The translations under genes and the position numbers were made by a program. The notes under the pieces are model-generated. The model saw only the letters and a list, made by a program, of their open reading frames with translations. It was not told the DNA's origin and did no database searches. This document shows, piece by piece, positions 17,729 to 29,246 of a stretch of 64,000 nt of DNA. Within the stretch, counting starts at the first letter, position 1; every line of letters starts with the position of its first letter. The stretch comes from Colias croceus (Eukaryota; Arthropoda; Insecta; Lepidoptera; Pieridae), in contig NC_059568.1 of NCBI RefSeq assembly GCF_905220415.1, forward strand, positions 124,001-188,000, written 5' to 3'.

Positions 17729-18545
17729 GGTTTATCAAACTCGTAATAAACACGTTTTCCCCTTTTGACTTCATTAGGACTTGGAATTATTTCTATCAAG
17801 TTCTCAAACATCGCATCTGATACATTTGATTGCACTAATTTAAATAATTTTCCAGTATCATCAACAGTTTTATAAAACATGACCCGAACATCCCCATCTT
17901 CATCCACACAACACACAACTTTTTGCAACTCCTAAGTAGGTGTACTCGACTTTGTTTTCACTAGGAACTTTTACTAACATATGTGTACCATTTTTTATTA
18001 ATAATGGATGGATGTTGTTTGCAGACAGGTCATAAGAAGTTCCTGGTTTGATTTGTGTAGGTTTTTTCAGCTGAGCAAGAGGCTGATCATCATCCTCATC
18101 TTCTGAGGTAGAAGTATAAACCATATCATAAAATCTTCTTGCAGGAGTTTTAATTATGTTGGTTATATCAACCAGTGGTTCTTTTAAATCTGAGGTTGGC
18201 CTGTCCTTAACTTTAATCTCATCTTCAGGCAATGGACAATATGACTGTTTTCAAATTGTGGCAATCATAAAATTTGTCGCAAAAGCAACTCAAGGCTCGG
18301 TAGCTTAGTATTCCAAGTTGCTGAGCAACTAGTTGGTGGACGTCCATAGTTCCTTTTAACGGAACAATTTATAACTTGGAATTTCCATTAATATCTGAGC
18401 AATATCATATTTGCCAACAAGAAACAACTTTATCTTACTGCGGTCTTTAAGGGCTTCATAAAATTGAAAAGCGTCAACAATGTCATTTCCACTGGCGACG
18501 AAATGGCCAGCTAAGCGTTTAAGACTGCGAATAAAGACAGAGAAT
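17729..18545 (-). pseudogene. Transposon-derived DDE-like protein, C-terminal fragment
   Basis: Reading from 18545 leftward: SLKRLAGHFVASGNDIVDAF, then IKLFLVGKYDIAQILMEIPS. After a shift come GTMDVHQLVAQQLGILSYRA and LSCFCDKFYDCHNL, and after another the acidic region TSTSEDEDDDQPLAQ. A further shift leads to CCVDEDGDVRVMFYKTVDDT and RGKRVYYEFDKPI. The 'KGTM..HQ' and 'SCFC' blocks mark the same uncharacterised family as the fragment at 16960-17541, but on the opposite strand. Function is presumably that of a transposase-like protein; this copy is broken. Confidence 0.5.
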
Positions 18546-18956
18546 TTCTACGATTCAGCCCCCACCATTACTCCCCATTAATCCCTTCATACACCCGGCT
18601 CATCCAACGTACGTAAAGTTCATCGCACGCTTAATTAAACACAAATATTCTTCGCGCGTATTTTCGGTAGTTAGTAGGTATGTTATCTAAAATAATTATA
18701 GAAAACAGTGAAGTTGAAATCATCACAAATTATGTAATATGATAATTTATTATTATTTTTTATTTATAATTATTGATGATAATCTATACTTATAATAAAA
18801 CAGTAAAAAAAAGTGAATGTATGTAATATATTCAAAAAAACAATATTAGGGAAACAGTATAGAGCACGAATCCGTAAAAAAATTCTGTCTGTTTGTTTAT
18901 GTCTGTTTGTTTGTTTGATTTGAATGAAAGTTATATTGTTGTGTAGATATTATATA
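18546..18956. other. AT-rich spacer, no gene
   Basis: No supported coding sequence or repeat boundary is seen. TGTCTGTTTG-type simple sequence occurs near 18890-18915. Confidence 0.35.
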
Positions 18957-19491
18957 CTAGCTTTCCACCCGTGGCATCGCCCGCGCAGTCAAAGAAAAAC
19001 CCGCATAGTTCCCGTTCCCGTGGGATTTCCGGGATAAAACCTATCCTATGTCCTTTCTCGGGTATCAAAATATCTCTATACCAAATTTCATGCAAATTGG
19101 TTCAGTAGGCGTGATTGAGTAACAGACAGACAGACAGAGTTACTTTCACATCTATACATATAATAAATCTGTAGAAGGGTCAATTCTGTACATTGAAAAT
19201 ATTGAAAAAATAAATAGCAGGGGGTGTTACTGGATCGATACCAAGCCCAAATATGTGATTAAAAAAATTTTTGTCTGTCTGCCTGTCTGTCTGTCTGTAT
19301 GTTCAGGCATCACGTGAAAACTAACGGTTTGATTTCGATGAAACTTGGTATAATTATACCTTATTATCCTGGGCATAAAATAGGATACTTCTTATCCCGG
19401 AAAAATACGTAGAAAAAAAATAAATCTTAATTTTTCTTAATTTTTCCGCGCGGACGGAGTCGCGGGCGGAAGCTAGTTTATAATATTAGTA
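18957..19491 (-). mobile_element. Lep1-like Helitron, interrupted by a second Helitron
   Basis: The minus-strand 3' end (hairpin plus CTAG) is at 18957-18960, and the unit resembles the copy at 1988-2209. Its 5' part stops at ...ACTTTCACA (19150) and resumes at TTTATAATATTAGTA (19477-19491), exactly the sequence expected from the other copies. The gap is filled by the Helitron at 19151-19476. Confidence 0.75.
19151..19476 (+). mobile_element. Helitron nested in another Helitron
   Basis: 326 bp, starting TCTATACATATAATAAATCT after A and ending in a GC-rich segment (GGAGTCGCGGGCGG) and CTAG before T. It carries a GTCTGTCTGCCTGTCTGTC run. It is a different family from Lep1 and non-coding. Insertion between A and T of the host element is exact. 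Confidence 0.75.
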
Positions 19492-20318
19492 CAACATTAG
19501 TATAATATGAGTACAAGGTAAATTAGTTTGGAGAAATATTTGCATATGTAGTGGTGTGTATATTACTCAGATCTTAGAGCGCGTTTCCACTATATCGTTC
19601 AGGCCTATACAAAAATGTTTCGATATCCTAACATTACTATTTAATTTTATACTTATTCCTAGCAACACTCAGATTTTTGTTTTCAATAAAAACAATGGTT
19701 AATGGTGGAAAATGGTTTTGACTTTATAAAAATAAAAAAAATATCATTCAATTTCACGTCCTTGAGCAAACGACAAGACGACTACCGTGAAACAATAAAA
19801 TATCGTGTCCATAATAATTTGTTTCGTTATTAATATTTGACCATAATAATTACGAAACAAAACAAATAAATAAATCGTCACTTGATAGTTGAAAGTGGAA
19901 ACAACGCACAAAACCAGAATAAACCAGTTTACGCTGTCCGCAGGTGCCACGTGCAGTCTTTCGTGAGTCGCTTGGTACCGTTACAACATAAAAGAACACA
20001 TTTCATTCAAAAGTTATAATTATTACGTAATTGTTAAATTTTGTATTTGTTGATTGTTGTTATTATTTGTTATTATTGTTATAATATTTGTTGAAGTGTT
20101 TAATTTGTGTGTAAGTGTTGTAACTTTATATTGTTATCTAATTGTTAATGTAAAAGTTATACGTATGTTAAATGTGCAAATATTAAAATAAAGTTTCATC
20201 TTCTTCAGAGGAGAAACACTCATTTAATTTAAAATCCCATATACAGGGATATTTGTAAAACACCGGCAACCTCGCAGGACAAGATAGCTAACATCATAAG
20301 TAACAACATTAATTGTTC
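19492..20318. other. AT-rich spacer, no gene
   Basis: TTATTATTGTTAT-like low-complexity sequence around 20040-20150; no recognisable gene. A short minus-strand open frame near 19744-19950 has no family resemblance. Confidence 0.35.
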
Positions 20319-20508
20319 TATCAGATCTCATGTAGAGCCAAGCTTCTAACACTACACGCCCTAACTCTACAAGGCCTAACTTCACAAACTCTACACCTTA
20401 GTCAAAATATGTGGCTTGGCCATTTCGCTACATTCACATCGGCGTAAGGTGAAAAATTAATTCACTGTTCATTACTTTTGTGTTATACAATAGTTCTTGT
20501 AGTAACGA
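20319..20508 (-). repeat. Inverted copy of 17468-17657
   Basis: This is the reverse complement, over 190 bp, of 17468-17657. It includes both the first 103 bp of the 174-bp element and the adjacent coding segment SLLQELLYNTKVMNSELIFH. It is followed after two bases by a direct copy of the element (20511-20684), making a local foldback. Confidence 0.85.
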
Positions 20509-20510
20509 AC

Positions 20511-20684
20511 GGCCAAGCCACATATTTTGACTAAGGTGTAGAGTTTGTGAAGTTAGGCCTTGTAGAGTTAGGGCGTGTAGTGTTAGAAGCTTGGCTCTAC
20601 ATGAGATCTGATAACTTTTTGACGGTGCGAGTCCTATGGGCTCATCTTGGCAACATTTTACATGAAAATGTTTTTGGTGGGATT
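20511..20684 (+). repeat. 174-bp interspersed element, copy 2
   Basis: A direct repeat of 17555-17728 over the full 174 bp. With the inverted partial copy at 20319-20421 it can form a hairpin of about 103-bp arms separated by 89 bp. Confidence 0.85.
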
Positions 20685-20799
20685 TCATTTCTTTTTGTAA
20701 GTTATTTGTAACAATTTTTTTTTTTCTTCTTTTTTTGGGGTGTATTTCTTGCACATCAGAGACGCCTTTTTTTATAGCCCACTCTCTTTTCAAGGACAA
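20685..20799 (-). pseudogene. Lys-rich N-terminal coding fragment, family unsure
   Basis: The minus strand from 20799 reads MSLKREWAIKKGVSDVQEIH, then PKKRRKKKIVTNNLQKEMKS, then runs into the 174-bp element. The basic run looks like a nuclear localisation signal. It could be the N-terminus of the scrambled transposon-derived gene at 16.9-18.5 kb; this is inference from position only. Confidence 0.3.
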
Positions 20800-20960
20800 T
20801 TTTTATTTTATTTTTAGCTAAACTGTGTGGACGTAAGAGGCAGGAGACGTTCGCAACACTTCTATTCATTCATATTTATATGATCTGATCTGAAGTGACA
20901 TATACTTCAATATATGTCGATTAAATTTTTCTTTTTTTCTTTTTTAAAGGAGTACCTATA

Positions 20961-20986
20961 CATACATATATATATATATATATATA
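20961..20986. repeat. (TA)n microsatellite
   Basis: CATACATA followed by an uninterrupted TA run. A similar TA run lies at 24188-24209. Confidence 0.9.
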
Positions 20987-21556
20987 GATATCTCCATGGG
21001 CACTATGTTGATCAAACGTGCCATATAGTTAGTAATTATTTGATCCGTTTTCACTTGTTGATCCGGTTGGTATTTGTGGATCCATTGCCACACCACCGTC
21101 CGTATGTGGATCCGAACGGAGCCACAAGTGTCACCATCAGTAATAATAATAATTACGTGCTTTTTATACAAATCCACCTTTTTTGCGTTTTAGCTCTTGT
21201 TGATCCGATTCAAATGAGCCAATCAGAGCCCACCGAGCTCAGCCATTGGTCGCTTGCGGCCTTAGCCATTTGAAGGTTTAAAGACATTTATTTCCGTTAT
21301 AGAAAGGTATGTTGCCGTTCGCCTTCCATAATTTGTTCGGATCTTCGGGAGGGCAAGATAGCTAGATCGTCTATTAGGATAGTGGCGATTTGATGTTGAG
21401 AATATAATACCTATTTGTATTTATGTTTTTATGTAGCGCTTTGCGGATGAACATACACGTATTATATTATCTATTCATATTTTAGTATCATTATTTTAGT
21501 GTCGTCGTAGATTTTATTTAGTTAAAAAAGGATAGTAAAAAATAGTTTTAATGATT

Positions 21557-21830
21557 TTATTTTGTAAAATTTGGAGTGGCGCTAATTTTTTTTTTGTAAG
21601 CACTCCCCCATACTTCTATTAAATACATTAGGTGCGGCTTTACTAACGTGTTGTAGATGGTGTGGCGTAATTTATGAGGAATGCAAGAAGTAATATTACG
21701 CAGAGATCTAAGAAGTGCTGATAATTTATTTTTTAGGTGGTCGATGTGATGATTCCATTTTAGAGAGCTGTCGATTCGCGAACCTAGTAGATCGGGAGAC
21801 ATTGACACAAAATTTCGAGTCATTTGTCAT
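21557..21830 (-). pseudogene. Non-LTR reverse transcriptase, C-terminal fragment
   Basis: The minus strand reads LLGSRIDSSLKWNHHIDHLK, then NKLSALLRSLRNITSCIP, then LVKPHLMYLIEVWGSAYKKK. This matches the region after the RT catalytic core in Jockey/CR1-type elements ('LG..iD..L.W..HI ... Y.lvwg'). It has no catalytic YADD box. A small orphan fragment. Confidence 0.7.
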
Positions 21831-23620
21831 TTGGATGGCGGTTCTACAGGGGTCTTAGTACGCAATAACAGAAAGAAAAATGATGGTGTGAACGCTGGTA
21901 CCGGCGGCTTAGTCGCGTGGGCGTTAGTCAAACTCGTCGGAAAAATAGCGAAAGTCAAACGATTTGTAACACAAAAATTTTAGAATTTACCGATAGCCCA
22001 TAAAAAAGATGTAGATGGTAGTGTCATGCCATACGTTTCCGGTGTGACATAAAGCCCGCCATACCGACGCGAATGCGTTGATTTAAAAAAAAAACAATTC
22101 AACCATTGTATTGTGCAATTCAAATCGTATACTTTTATTTTCTTAATCATTTACTTTGTATCCTTTATCATTAGTCACTAAAATTTATTTTGTTAACTTG
22201 CCAAATATAATGTAACATGGAATTTGCAAGGGAAGGCACTGCTTTCTGAAATATAGGAATTACCTAGTTCAGAAGGCAGAGCAATATTGTAATGTTATAT
22301 TTGAAGTTACTAATAAATTTTATTTTATTTATTATTTTATTGGTACCAGGCTAACTTTTTCACAGGTAACCATCGTCGTGCAGCCATTTACGAAAATCGC
22401 CATGCATCGCCATACTTTTCAGACGATTCTAAATGGTCGCCATACCGCCGAAATGATTTTGTTTAATTGAATGAAATGTTGAAATGAATGTTTAATTGAG
22501 TATTTGAATAAAAAAAATTATTGATTTTTTTATGTATTTTAAAACCTTATTATTAATAATATTGATATTTAATGCAAAAAGCTCAAAAAAAAATTTTATC
22601 AATTAAATAAAAGCAATTAAAAATTGATGAAATTTAAATTAAAATCACGTGACTATAAACGCGCCATGACTGGTCACCATAGATGTGACGCCAAAATGTT
22701 ACAGTTGTATACGTTTTTCTATCAACTGCAATGAGTGAAAACTAACATTATGACGTCACACGCGCCCTGGTGACGCTTCGGGAGCTGTTGTCGGTGTGTT
22801 TTCGGTACTGGATTCAAAGACTAATTTTTATTTTGAAATAACTTTTGAATTATTGAAAAAAAAATTTAAAAAAATAGTTTTGTTATAAAACTAATATATA
22901 ATCATTCCATTTAGCACAAAAAAATTTTTTATTAAAATACTCAATTGAATGAATTTTGTTTACTATTTGTTCATTTGAGCATACATATTTTTCAAATAAT
23001 GTACTAATACGGCTCAACTCCGACCGAATATCCTTCATATCATCATTACATCTGCAATCTTGTTCTAGCGGTTGTTTCCGTTTTCTGTAAGTAATTTAAG
23101 TATCAGTTGGCGTAGAACTCGTAGAAAACGAACTTAGCTTCGATAGATCGGGATGCGATCCACCGGCAGTACCCACTGCACCACTGCTGGTTAAACGTGT
23201 TGGCGATCTGCGGACACTCATATTTACTCCGCAATGGATAATTTGTGCAATAATATGAGTCGTCATTTGTTTTTGACCTAAATGTAACATTTTAATTATT
23301 TTATCAGATTGATATCAGAATCAGGGCAAAGGCGAACGCTACACGTCAATAAATATTATGATAATTATCTTGATATTTACTGATGATTCAAGAGGTAGGT
23401 TGTTATTTGTAGGATGCATACTACTTGAGAATTATCACCGTCACTGTATGACGAAAGGTTCGTCCAAATATCTATCTTTTTAGGGTTCCGAATTTTTAGT
23501 TTCACAACGTTTTCTATAAGTTTCAATTGAATTACGGTCGACTTCTTCAACTTCCATAAAACTCAGGAGATTTTTTGCTAGCCCTAATTTCATATCCCCA
23601 TGTCAATGTCATGCAAGTGC
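21831..23620. other. AT-rich region, no gene
   Basis: No coding family is recognised. 22480-22870 shares wording and layout with 34380-34690 ('ACGCGCCATNACTGGTC', then 'TGTGACG', then a second TGACGTCAC), suggesting two diverged copies of an unnamed repeat. 22200-22330 resembles a retroelement 3' UTR. Confidence 0.35.
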
Positions 23621-24000
23621 ATATAAATGGAACAGATCAACATACGACTTATGATTTGGTATATAAAACGGAGTCAAGAAGCGTTTGAGCATTTCAAAAT
23701 TTGAACCGTTACGGAGTCGAGTTCGTCTAGTCTAGGCGGATTTAGCAATGTATGGAACATTACCTAACTATAATATGTTTGTGTACGGAGCCAACAAATA
23801 CTGTAGTGTTTACGAAAAATTAATCTACGTTACTTAATATACAGTTTCGTTTTGTCGGATCAAATAAAGCTGTAATTTTGACAATATAAATGGATTTGAT
23901 CAACATACGACTTTGGATTTGGTATATAAAACGGAGCCAACAAGTATTTATGGGTTTCTGAAATTCGGCCGTTACGGAGTCGATTCAGTTCGAGATCTTA
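23621..24000 (+). repeat. Diverged direct duplication containing TATA-like motif
   Basis: A unit of about 110 bp at 23621-23731 recurs at 23886-24000. It contains GATCAACATACGACTT, TTTGGTATATAAAACGGAG and CCGTTACGGAGTCGA. Copies are moderately diverged. TATATAAAA with the downstream GTTACGGAGTCGA looks promoter-like, but no gene follows. Confidence 0.6.
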
Positions 24001-24209
24001 GCAATAAAAATGTTGAGTATATCAATTTCTCTATGAATACGTTTGGCAACATCGCCCAAATATTTGCGCCGTTGCCAGTTGCCACTCCGGGCAAGATCTA
24101 TGCAACCGGAGTCGAGTAATATCGGGGAAAAGGTGGAGTCAGGAATGCACGGCAGTCGAGCTGGATCAACTTAGTGCCCAAGTTGGTATTTATATATATA
24201 TATATATAT

Positions 24210-25340
24210 CTAGGGGAACCAAGTTTTAGATTATTAGATGAGACCTCTAGCGTCATCAAAATTTAATTTAAAATTACAGGTCTCATACAAACTCCTATCC
24301 CCTAGTTTAAGGGGTTGGGGGATAATAGTTACAAGTTTTATAATTTTTTTGTTGTTTGTGTGCTAATACTAGCTTACATACAAAATTTCAGCTTTCTAGG
24401 ACATTAGGAAATACCTTAAGAATTTTGATGATCATCAGTGAGTCAGTGACGAAATTAGCGTTTTTTAGATATAAATAAAATCTGAAGTATAAAAGCTAAT
24501 GTAATTAAAACTTAATATTATGTTCAATAAGTCCGCTATTGACAATATATCCCGAAAATTTTGTTGATCTAGCATAATCCAAACCTATACCTATACATAT
24601 AGCAAATATGAGGGTTCAAAAAAACGTCAAAGCGCTTCGAGAAAAGGTAGGTAGTGCCCGTGCGCTTCGCTTTCGCTTGGCTCGTCTTGGCGGGGGCATT
24701 ACCGTGCCCCCAGATAGATGTAGGTATTTGAAAAGTAGAATAAGAGATAAGAGAAGATAAGTCTGATTTTACGTGTACCAAAGTATGGCTCTACCAAGAA
24801 ATAGTATTTTATGTAGCATAAGACAATTATTATGTTTTGTTGTCGTGTTAAAAACTTTTAAAATGTGAAAAGATCACGTTCAAACGTTGGCTAATTAATA
24901 TTTACCACTCTGTCACAACTTTGTCGCTCTTGTAAACGTCAAAGTAGCTTAAAATGTAGTTTCTTAGTGTAGTTTATACTAAACATTTCCAAAAATCAAG
25001 TATTATTAAGTTGTATTATTATTATTTATCAAAGTTTGTTTACGTAACAAGCAAAAATGTGACAGAGTAGTATTAAATTTCATTTTTTATATATTTTAAA
25101 TAAGATTTCCTATTGTTCGAGCTACATAATAATAAATCCTTGTATTTTTGTTTAGCAAAGTTGAATAAAACTAAAATTATGATTTTACATAAATTATATG
25201 TAACATAAAAACTTAATATGAATAAAAGGTTTAAAATAATACTACGTTGCATTTTACGTTTCTGAAATCTTCGATAATTATGGACTATATAATTTGAAAT
25301 ACATTTTTATTACAGAATATTCATTTTTTTTTACAAATCT
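24210..25340. other. AT-rich spacer, no gene
   Basis: Nothing supported. A GC-richer patch at 24655-24715 (GCTTCGCTTTCGCTTGGCTC) may be a repeat edge. Confidence 0.35.
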
Positions 25341-25359
25341 AAAAATTTATTCCTCAAAT

Positions 25360-26120
25360 TGTCGGTAGAAAAGTAGAACGCCCCAGTTACGATGGTTCGT
25401 TACTGTGGAGATGTAGCTAAACTGAAATGCAAAGGATTTATATCCGTTCACGTAAGGATGACTTAGATAACTTATTTATTTTAACACATTACAGTATTAG
25501 TTATCATTAGCCCATTAACATCACCCTGTAAGGAGTGCAAGGGTAGACGTGCAGACGTTATTGTATTTTTGTATTTAAACCAATGCATACTCTTATAAAT
25601 TCCCTGCTAATGCATCAACAATAAATTCTCTATCATTTTACTTATAAGATTAAACTGTGGTTAAAATTACTCCTCATCAATGTCCAAGTAACGAAGCAAA
25701 AAATGATGTCGATGTAGCAATGGCTAATTTAAAAGAAGATGTTAAAAAATCGGACCTTCCTATACCTATGCTTTATAACGAAGCAGTTGAAAAACTAAAA
25801 GGTGTTGGAATCGACATGGTAGTAGAGGTACCAGAATTTCGTAACGTTCAACATGGCCTTTATAATTCGAGAAATAAAAGCAATGGTGTCAAAAACCAGA
25901 AGAGGTCCAAATTGCATCTAAGTTTTTAAATAACAACAACAGGATTATCATATTTTGCTCCAAAGAAACGAGGAAGTTAATTCCATTGATAACAGTTTTT
26001 TTTTTATGGAACGTTTAAAAGTTGCCCACGTCCGTTTTATCATTTACTTACGGTACATGGTGAAGTAGGCAGTACGGCTGAAACAACGAATGTGATTCCT
26101 TTGATATACACTCGGCGTCA
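25360..26120 (+). pseudogene. FLYWCH/MULE-type transposon fragment
   Basis: Pieces in order: a FLYWCH-like finger remnant (SYDGSLLWRCS at about 25390); then from 25657 HQCPSNEAKNDVDVAMANLK, LPIPMLYNEAV and MVVEVPEFRNVQHGLYNSRN, the linker typical of FLYWCH-MULE proteins. Then in a shifted frame come PEEVQIASKFLNNNNRIIIF, GTFKSCPRPFYHL and VHGEVGSTAETTNVIPLIY, the start of the Mutator-like DDE core. It is broken by frameshifts and truncated. Confidence 0.55.
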
Positions 26121-27250
26121 CAAAAATCGCACCTAAGAATTTCCTTCAAAGTCATTTTAACCCTATTAATCAATGGTAGACATATGACTATAAGGTATCA
26201 TTGGAAAGGCAATTTATTTAAATTTCATAATAAATCAATAGATTTGGGTTTTTAGTTTATCAGGGAATAAAAAAAAGCAAGCTAATAATACAAATGATTA
26301 AAAAGTTAAATTTTATTTTATCAGCAAAAATTACATCAAAGTCCTTATAAACAACTTAAAACCTAGTGTTACCCCCCTAACCCTGATGACTGCTTCCATG
26401 CGTTCTGTCATGGACCTAATTAATGTGACAACAGTCTCTTGAGGAATGTTGTCCCATTCTGCAACGACGGCATCTTGGAGGTCTTGAAGAGTGGTAGGGG
26501 CAGGATCACGTGCCCGTACTCGCCGTTTCAATTCATCCCAAAGGTGCTCAATAGGGTTCAGGTCTGGACTACGCGCCGGCCAGCGCATAACAGGGATCCC
26601 AACTTCTTGCAGGTAGTCTCTTACAATTAAAGCGGTGTGACAGCGGGCGTTATCGCGCATTAACGTGAACCCACTGCCACAACAACAAGGACAACCTGCT
26701 CCTCTAAGATCTCTGTTATGTACCGAGGAGCAGTCAGCGACCCTTGCCCGCGAGCACTTCCAGTCCGAGAAACACATACAAGGTTCGTTTTGCCGTCGAT
26801 TGACATGCCGCCCCAGAACATGCACGAGCCACCCCCGTATTCTACTGTCTCTTGAATACAGGCTTGTGCGAATCGTTCCCCTTGCCTCCTGTACACTCTT
26901 CGACGCCTGTCGTTGCAGAAAAGACACACTCTCGTCTCATCCGAGAAGAGCACAGCCCTCAATTGGTCTATTGTCCAATCCACATGGTCACGGGCAAATT
27001 GCAACCGGTCTCTCCTATGCTATGCAGTCAATTTTGGCCCTGCAGCAGCCCTGTGAGCTGCAATTTTCTTCTCCCGCATTCTTCTTCTAATCGTGGAGAC
27101 GCTTACAGACGTTCTGCGAACAGATCGCAGTTGTTGTTACAGCTCAACAGCATTGGAGAACCGATTACGTAAAGACATCGAAACAATGAAGCGATCGTCT
27201 CTTTCGGATGTGCACCGTTGTCTTCCAGATCCAGATGAGACGTTGTTCGA
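26109..27250 (-). pseudogene. Tc1-like transposase and element remnant
   Basis: Tc1 transposases are DD34E enzymes that insert at TA. From 27250 leftward the minus strand reads RCTSERDDRFIVSMSLRNR (N-terminal helix-turn-helix), then LRAVLFSDET with the first Asp. It continues YGGGSCMFWGGMSIDGKTNL, a frameshift near 26690, then LMRDNARCHTA with the second Asp and SPDLNPIEHLWDELKRR with the Glu. The 3' terminus CACTCGGCGTCACAAAAATC at 26109 follows TA and looks like a Tc1 inverted-repeat end. I do not find its partner beyond 27250, so the 5' end is lost. Confidence 0.88.
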
Positions 27251-27702
27251 GCAGCGAACAAATATTTTATTTTAAATTACTTATTATCCATAGTTACATT
27301 ACATATTACAATAATTGAGCAATAACGTAAATGAGGTCAAGCTGCCTCAGCAGTATTATCGTGCGACGGCCGAGCCAGCCGGAAAGCGCAGTTCACCCAT
27401 AGCAGCGCCCGAGTGCTCTATCCGCTCGAATCCACGTAAATCGTATATAAGTATTAGCAGCCATTAAAGTGTTCCCAGTTGTCCTTTATAATAATATCAT
27501 CATTAACAGCATTTAGCGCGACCTAAATACAGTCCACATTCGATGTAATACGTAAACCGTACAGACGTGAACGGGCAGTATGAGCGCGTTAGCGGTTAGA
27601 GGATACGACTACGGTGACGAGAGATGAGGAATATCAGTGATCAGCTGTGCGCGATTACGCACGGACGCATGTGGTGTGATCGCTGATTCTGTGTTGAGGA
27701 CA

Positions 27703-29012
27703 ATGACCTCTGATGTAGTGAAATGCGCGAGTTGTAATATCGTTATTAATGAACTCTTGTCTTTCTTAAGAAATGTGCTGGACTACATGGATGAAGGTAG
27801 TATACATCAGCTATGTACTACTTCTTTTTCGTCTGTGGAAATCGCAAAAGCGAAGTCTTTATTATTTGATTCGCTTCCTAATGCTAAGAAACCGCCTCCG
27901 CGAAGAAAGGAACGAAATAAAAAATTATCGCGTGGCCTGGATGAGATTATTTGTGTTATGAAAAATAACAATGCCGAAACATTCCCGATATTTGTTGCAA
28001 AAGACCTACACAAACTTCCGCCGTTCACTTTTGACCGCGTAGATGCAACTAGACTTCTAAAGGATATCCTTTATCTACAAACTAAGTTTAATTCATTAGA
28101 GGAGAAATTTGTGCCTATTGATAAATTTGACTTACTAAAGCAAGAAGTTGAAAGCATAAAACATGCATCTTTAACCGATCCGTTTAAAAATGTTAATACG
28201 AGGAGAAGAGGTGCATGTACCAATGATAGTGCTTTTATGAATAGCGAAACTATTAATTTGCAGTGCCTGCCGGTTAATAAGTCACCACTGTTGGGTACAA
28301 AGTCCAATAACCGCTGTCTGAGTGTATTGAACTCAACACCGTTGTCAGCTGACGGGCAAGATAACTTTGTCTCTTTCGTGCATGAGCAAAATGCAAGCAA
28401 GCAAGAAGTCAATTTTAAAGCATTCATCAGAGCAGTAAGCAATATTGATGTGAGTAATTTGGAGGAGAAGTGGGAATATGAAGACTCTCTTCGTATTCTG
28501 CACAATCGATGGACAGCGGTGGAAAATCTACATTGGGAGATAGTCGGTGAACTTGGAGAGGAAGATGAAGCGTACGAAATTAATTTTACTAAGCATGAGA
28601 AAATATATAACAATACAAAGAGAGCTATAAATTCGAAAATGTGTGCAACAAGTCATAGAGATAAATCAACTCCGCAGATGGATATACATTTTCTGGCAAT
28701 TATCATCAGTGGGTATCATTCAAAGACCTTTTTAATGAAACTATACATAAAAATACATCAATATCGAACGCGCAAAAAATGCAATTTTTGAAAGCTAAAG
28801 TAAGCAATTTCGAACACGCGCTCACTAACTGTCCACAATTTATTAAATTATCATTTATGAATAAACTACAAACGGTTAAGCAACTACGGTTTTGCATTAA
28901 TTGCATTTTTGATCACAATGGAAGTCAATGTACTTCGAATAAACGGTGTCAGGTGTGTGCTGGCCCACATCACACGTTATTACACGAATGTTTTAAGCAG
29001 CAAGCTAGCTAG
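27703..29012 (+). pseudogene. BEL/Pao-type Gag, frameshifted
   Basis: The first ATG of the frame is 27703. The N-terminal segment (MTSDVVKCASCNIVINELLS ... LHKLPPFTFDRVDATRLLKD) belongs to a sequence common in lepidopteran retroelements, with a coiled stretch after it. The region from 28410 (FKAFIRAVSNIDVSNLEEKW) is BEL/Pao Gag. A frameshift near 28685 moves YHQWVSFKDLFNETIHKN into a second frame. It ends with a zinc-knuckle region (CINCIFDHNGSQCTSNKRC, then CAGPHHTLLHECF) and TAG at 29010. The body of the Gag between FEHALTN and CPQF is shortened, suggesting a small deletion. Confidence 0.7.
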
Positions 29013-29033
29013 AATTTTAGAAATAAAAAATTG

Positions 29034-29246
29034 ATGAGTAGCAACACCCAAAGACAGGTGTATTGCAGCCCCAAAAATCAAGCGAATACGTCTCAGCAAG
29101 ATGACTCTGAAGTACTTTTAGCCACCGTATTGGTAAAGGTAACAGCTGAAGATGGCAAACAGCACATAATGCGAGCACTGATCGATCAAGGGTCTCAAAT
29201 TAGTATCATAACCGAACGAGCAGCACAGGGCTTAAATAATTATTAG
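29034..29246 (+). pseudogene. BEL/Pao aspartic protease, truncated
   Basis: It continues the Gag frame after the TAG at 29010. EVLLATVLVKV is followed by MRALIDQGSQISIITERAAQ, where DQGSQ is the BEL/Pao form of the protease active site. The frame ends at TAG 29244 right where the right-hand terminal repeat begins, so the rest of Pol was deleted. Confidence 0.75.

Noticed and set aside
23096..23290. Minus-strand open frame with Ser/Thr-rich tail as a possible gene
   Set aside because: 64 codons, no recognisable domain, no promoter or splice context, and no similarity to any neighbour.
26439..27275. Several plus-strand open frames of 60-140 codons
   Set aside because: They are antisense shadows of the Tc1-like transposase on the minus strand.
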